This document shows, one piece after another, positions 6,613-6,707 of a stretch of 6,707 nt of DNA. Source of the stretch: Gemmatimonadota bacterium (GTDB taxonomy: Bacteria; Gemmatimonadota; Gemmatimonadetes; Gemmatimonadales; GWC2-71-9); NCBI GenBank assembly GCA_027294815.1, contig JAPULP010000223.1:1-6707 (forward strand). Direction: 5' to 3'. Position 1 is the stretch's first letter; each line of letters begins with the position of its first letter. The translations under genes and the position numbers were made by a program. The notes under the pieces are model-generated. The model was not told the DNA's origin, did not search any database, and saw nothing but the letters and a program-made list of their open reading frames with translations.

Positions 6613-6707
6613 TGCGGATTCTCTAGATCACGCGCAAGAGGAACCCCATACAAAAAGCTGCACCCATGTTCAGGACAAGTGTTCTAAAACACCTACGACT
6701 TCCCACC
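6613..6707. other. Upstream region of the DoxX-like gene with a small palindrome
   Basis: No gene is visible to the window end. The region contains the interrupted palindrome GTGTT-CTAA-AACAC at 6679-6692 and a TGTTC direct repeat at 6667-6671 and 6680-6684. Either could be part of an operator for the DoxX-like gene or for a gene beyond the window edge; such short matches also occur by chance. Confidence 0.25.

Overview
The window is GC-rich (about 60% by eye) and densely coding. It begins inside the C-terminal part of an ADOP/MacB-type permease. That family is strongly expanded in Acidobacteriota and Gemmatimonadota, so I suspect one of these phyla; this is an inference from one family and base composition, not a placement. 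No tRNA, rRNA, CRISPR array, insertion sequence or phage gene was recognised.

Layout: (1) 1-888 (+), 3' part of the permease gene, its 5' end lying outside the window. (2) 890-945, a 56-bp tandem array of eight 7-bp units in the convergent gap. (3) 968-4605 (-), a two-gene operon: a SF1A (UvrD/PcrA-like) helicase with a complete DEDDh (DnaQ-like) exonuclease domain inserted into its second half, then a DUF429 protein (predicted RNase H-like fold) whose ATG overlaps the helicase stop as ATGA. (4) 4607-4819 (-), the last ~66-70 codons of a MATE efflux transporter with no recognisable upstream part, ending one base before the preferred helicase start. (5) 5001-6092 (+), a complete Ca2+/H+ exchanger (Cax), divergent from the helicase operon. 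(6) 6140-6553 (-), a complete small DoxX-like membrane protein, convergent with cax.

The most notable part is the helicase-exonuclease/DUF429 operon. It puts a DNA motor, a proofreading-type 3'-5' exonuclease and a predicted second nuclease-like protein under translational coupling, which suggests a joint nucleic-acid processing role (repair, or possibly defence). No experiment known to me defines it. The flanking genes (permease, Cax, DoxX) look like ordinary membrane functions and do not indicate a defence island.
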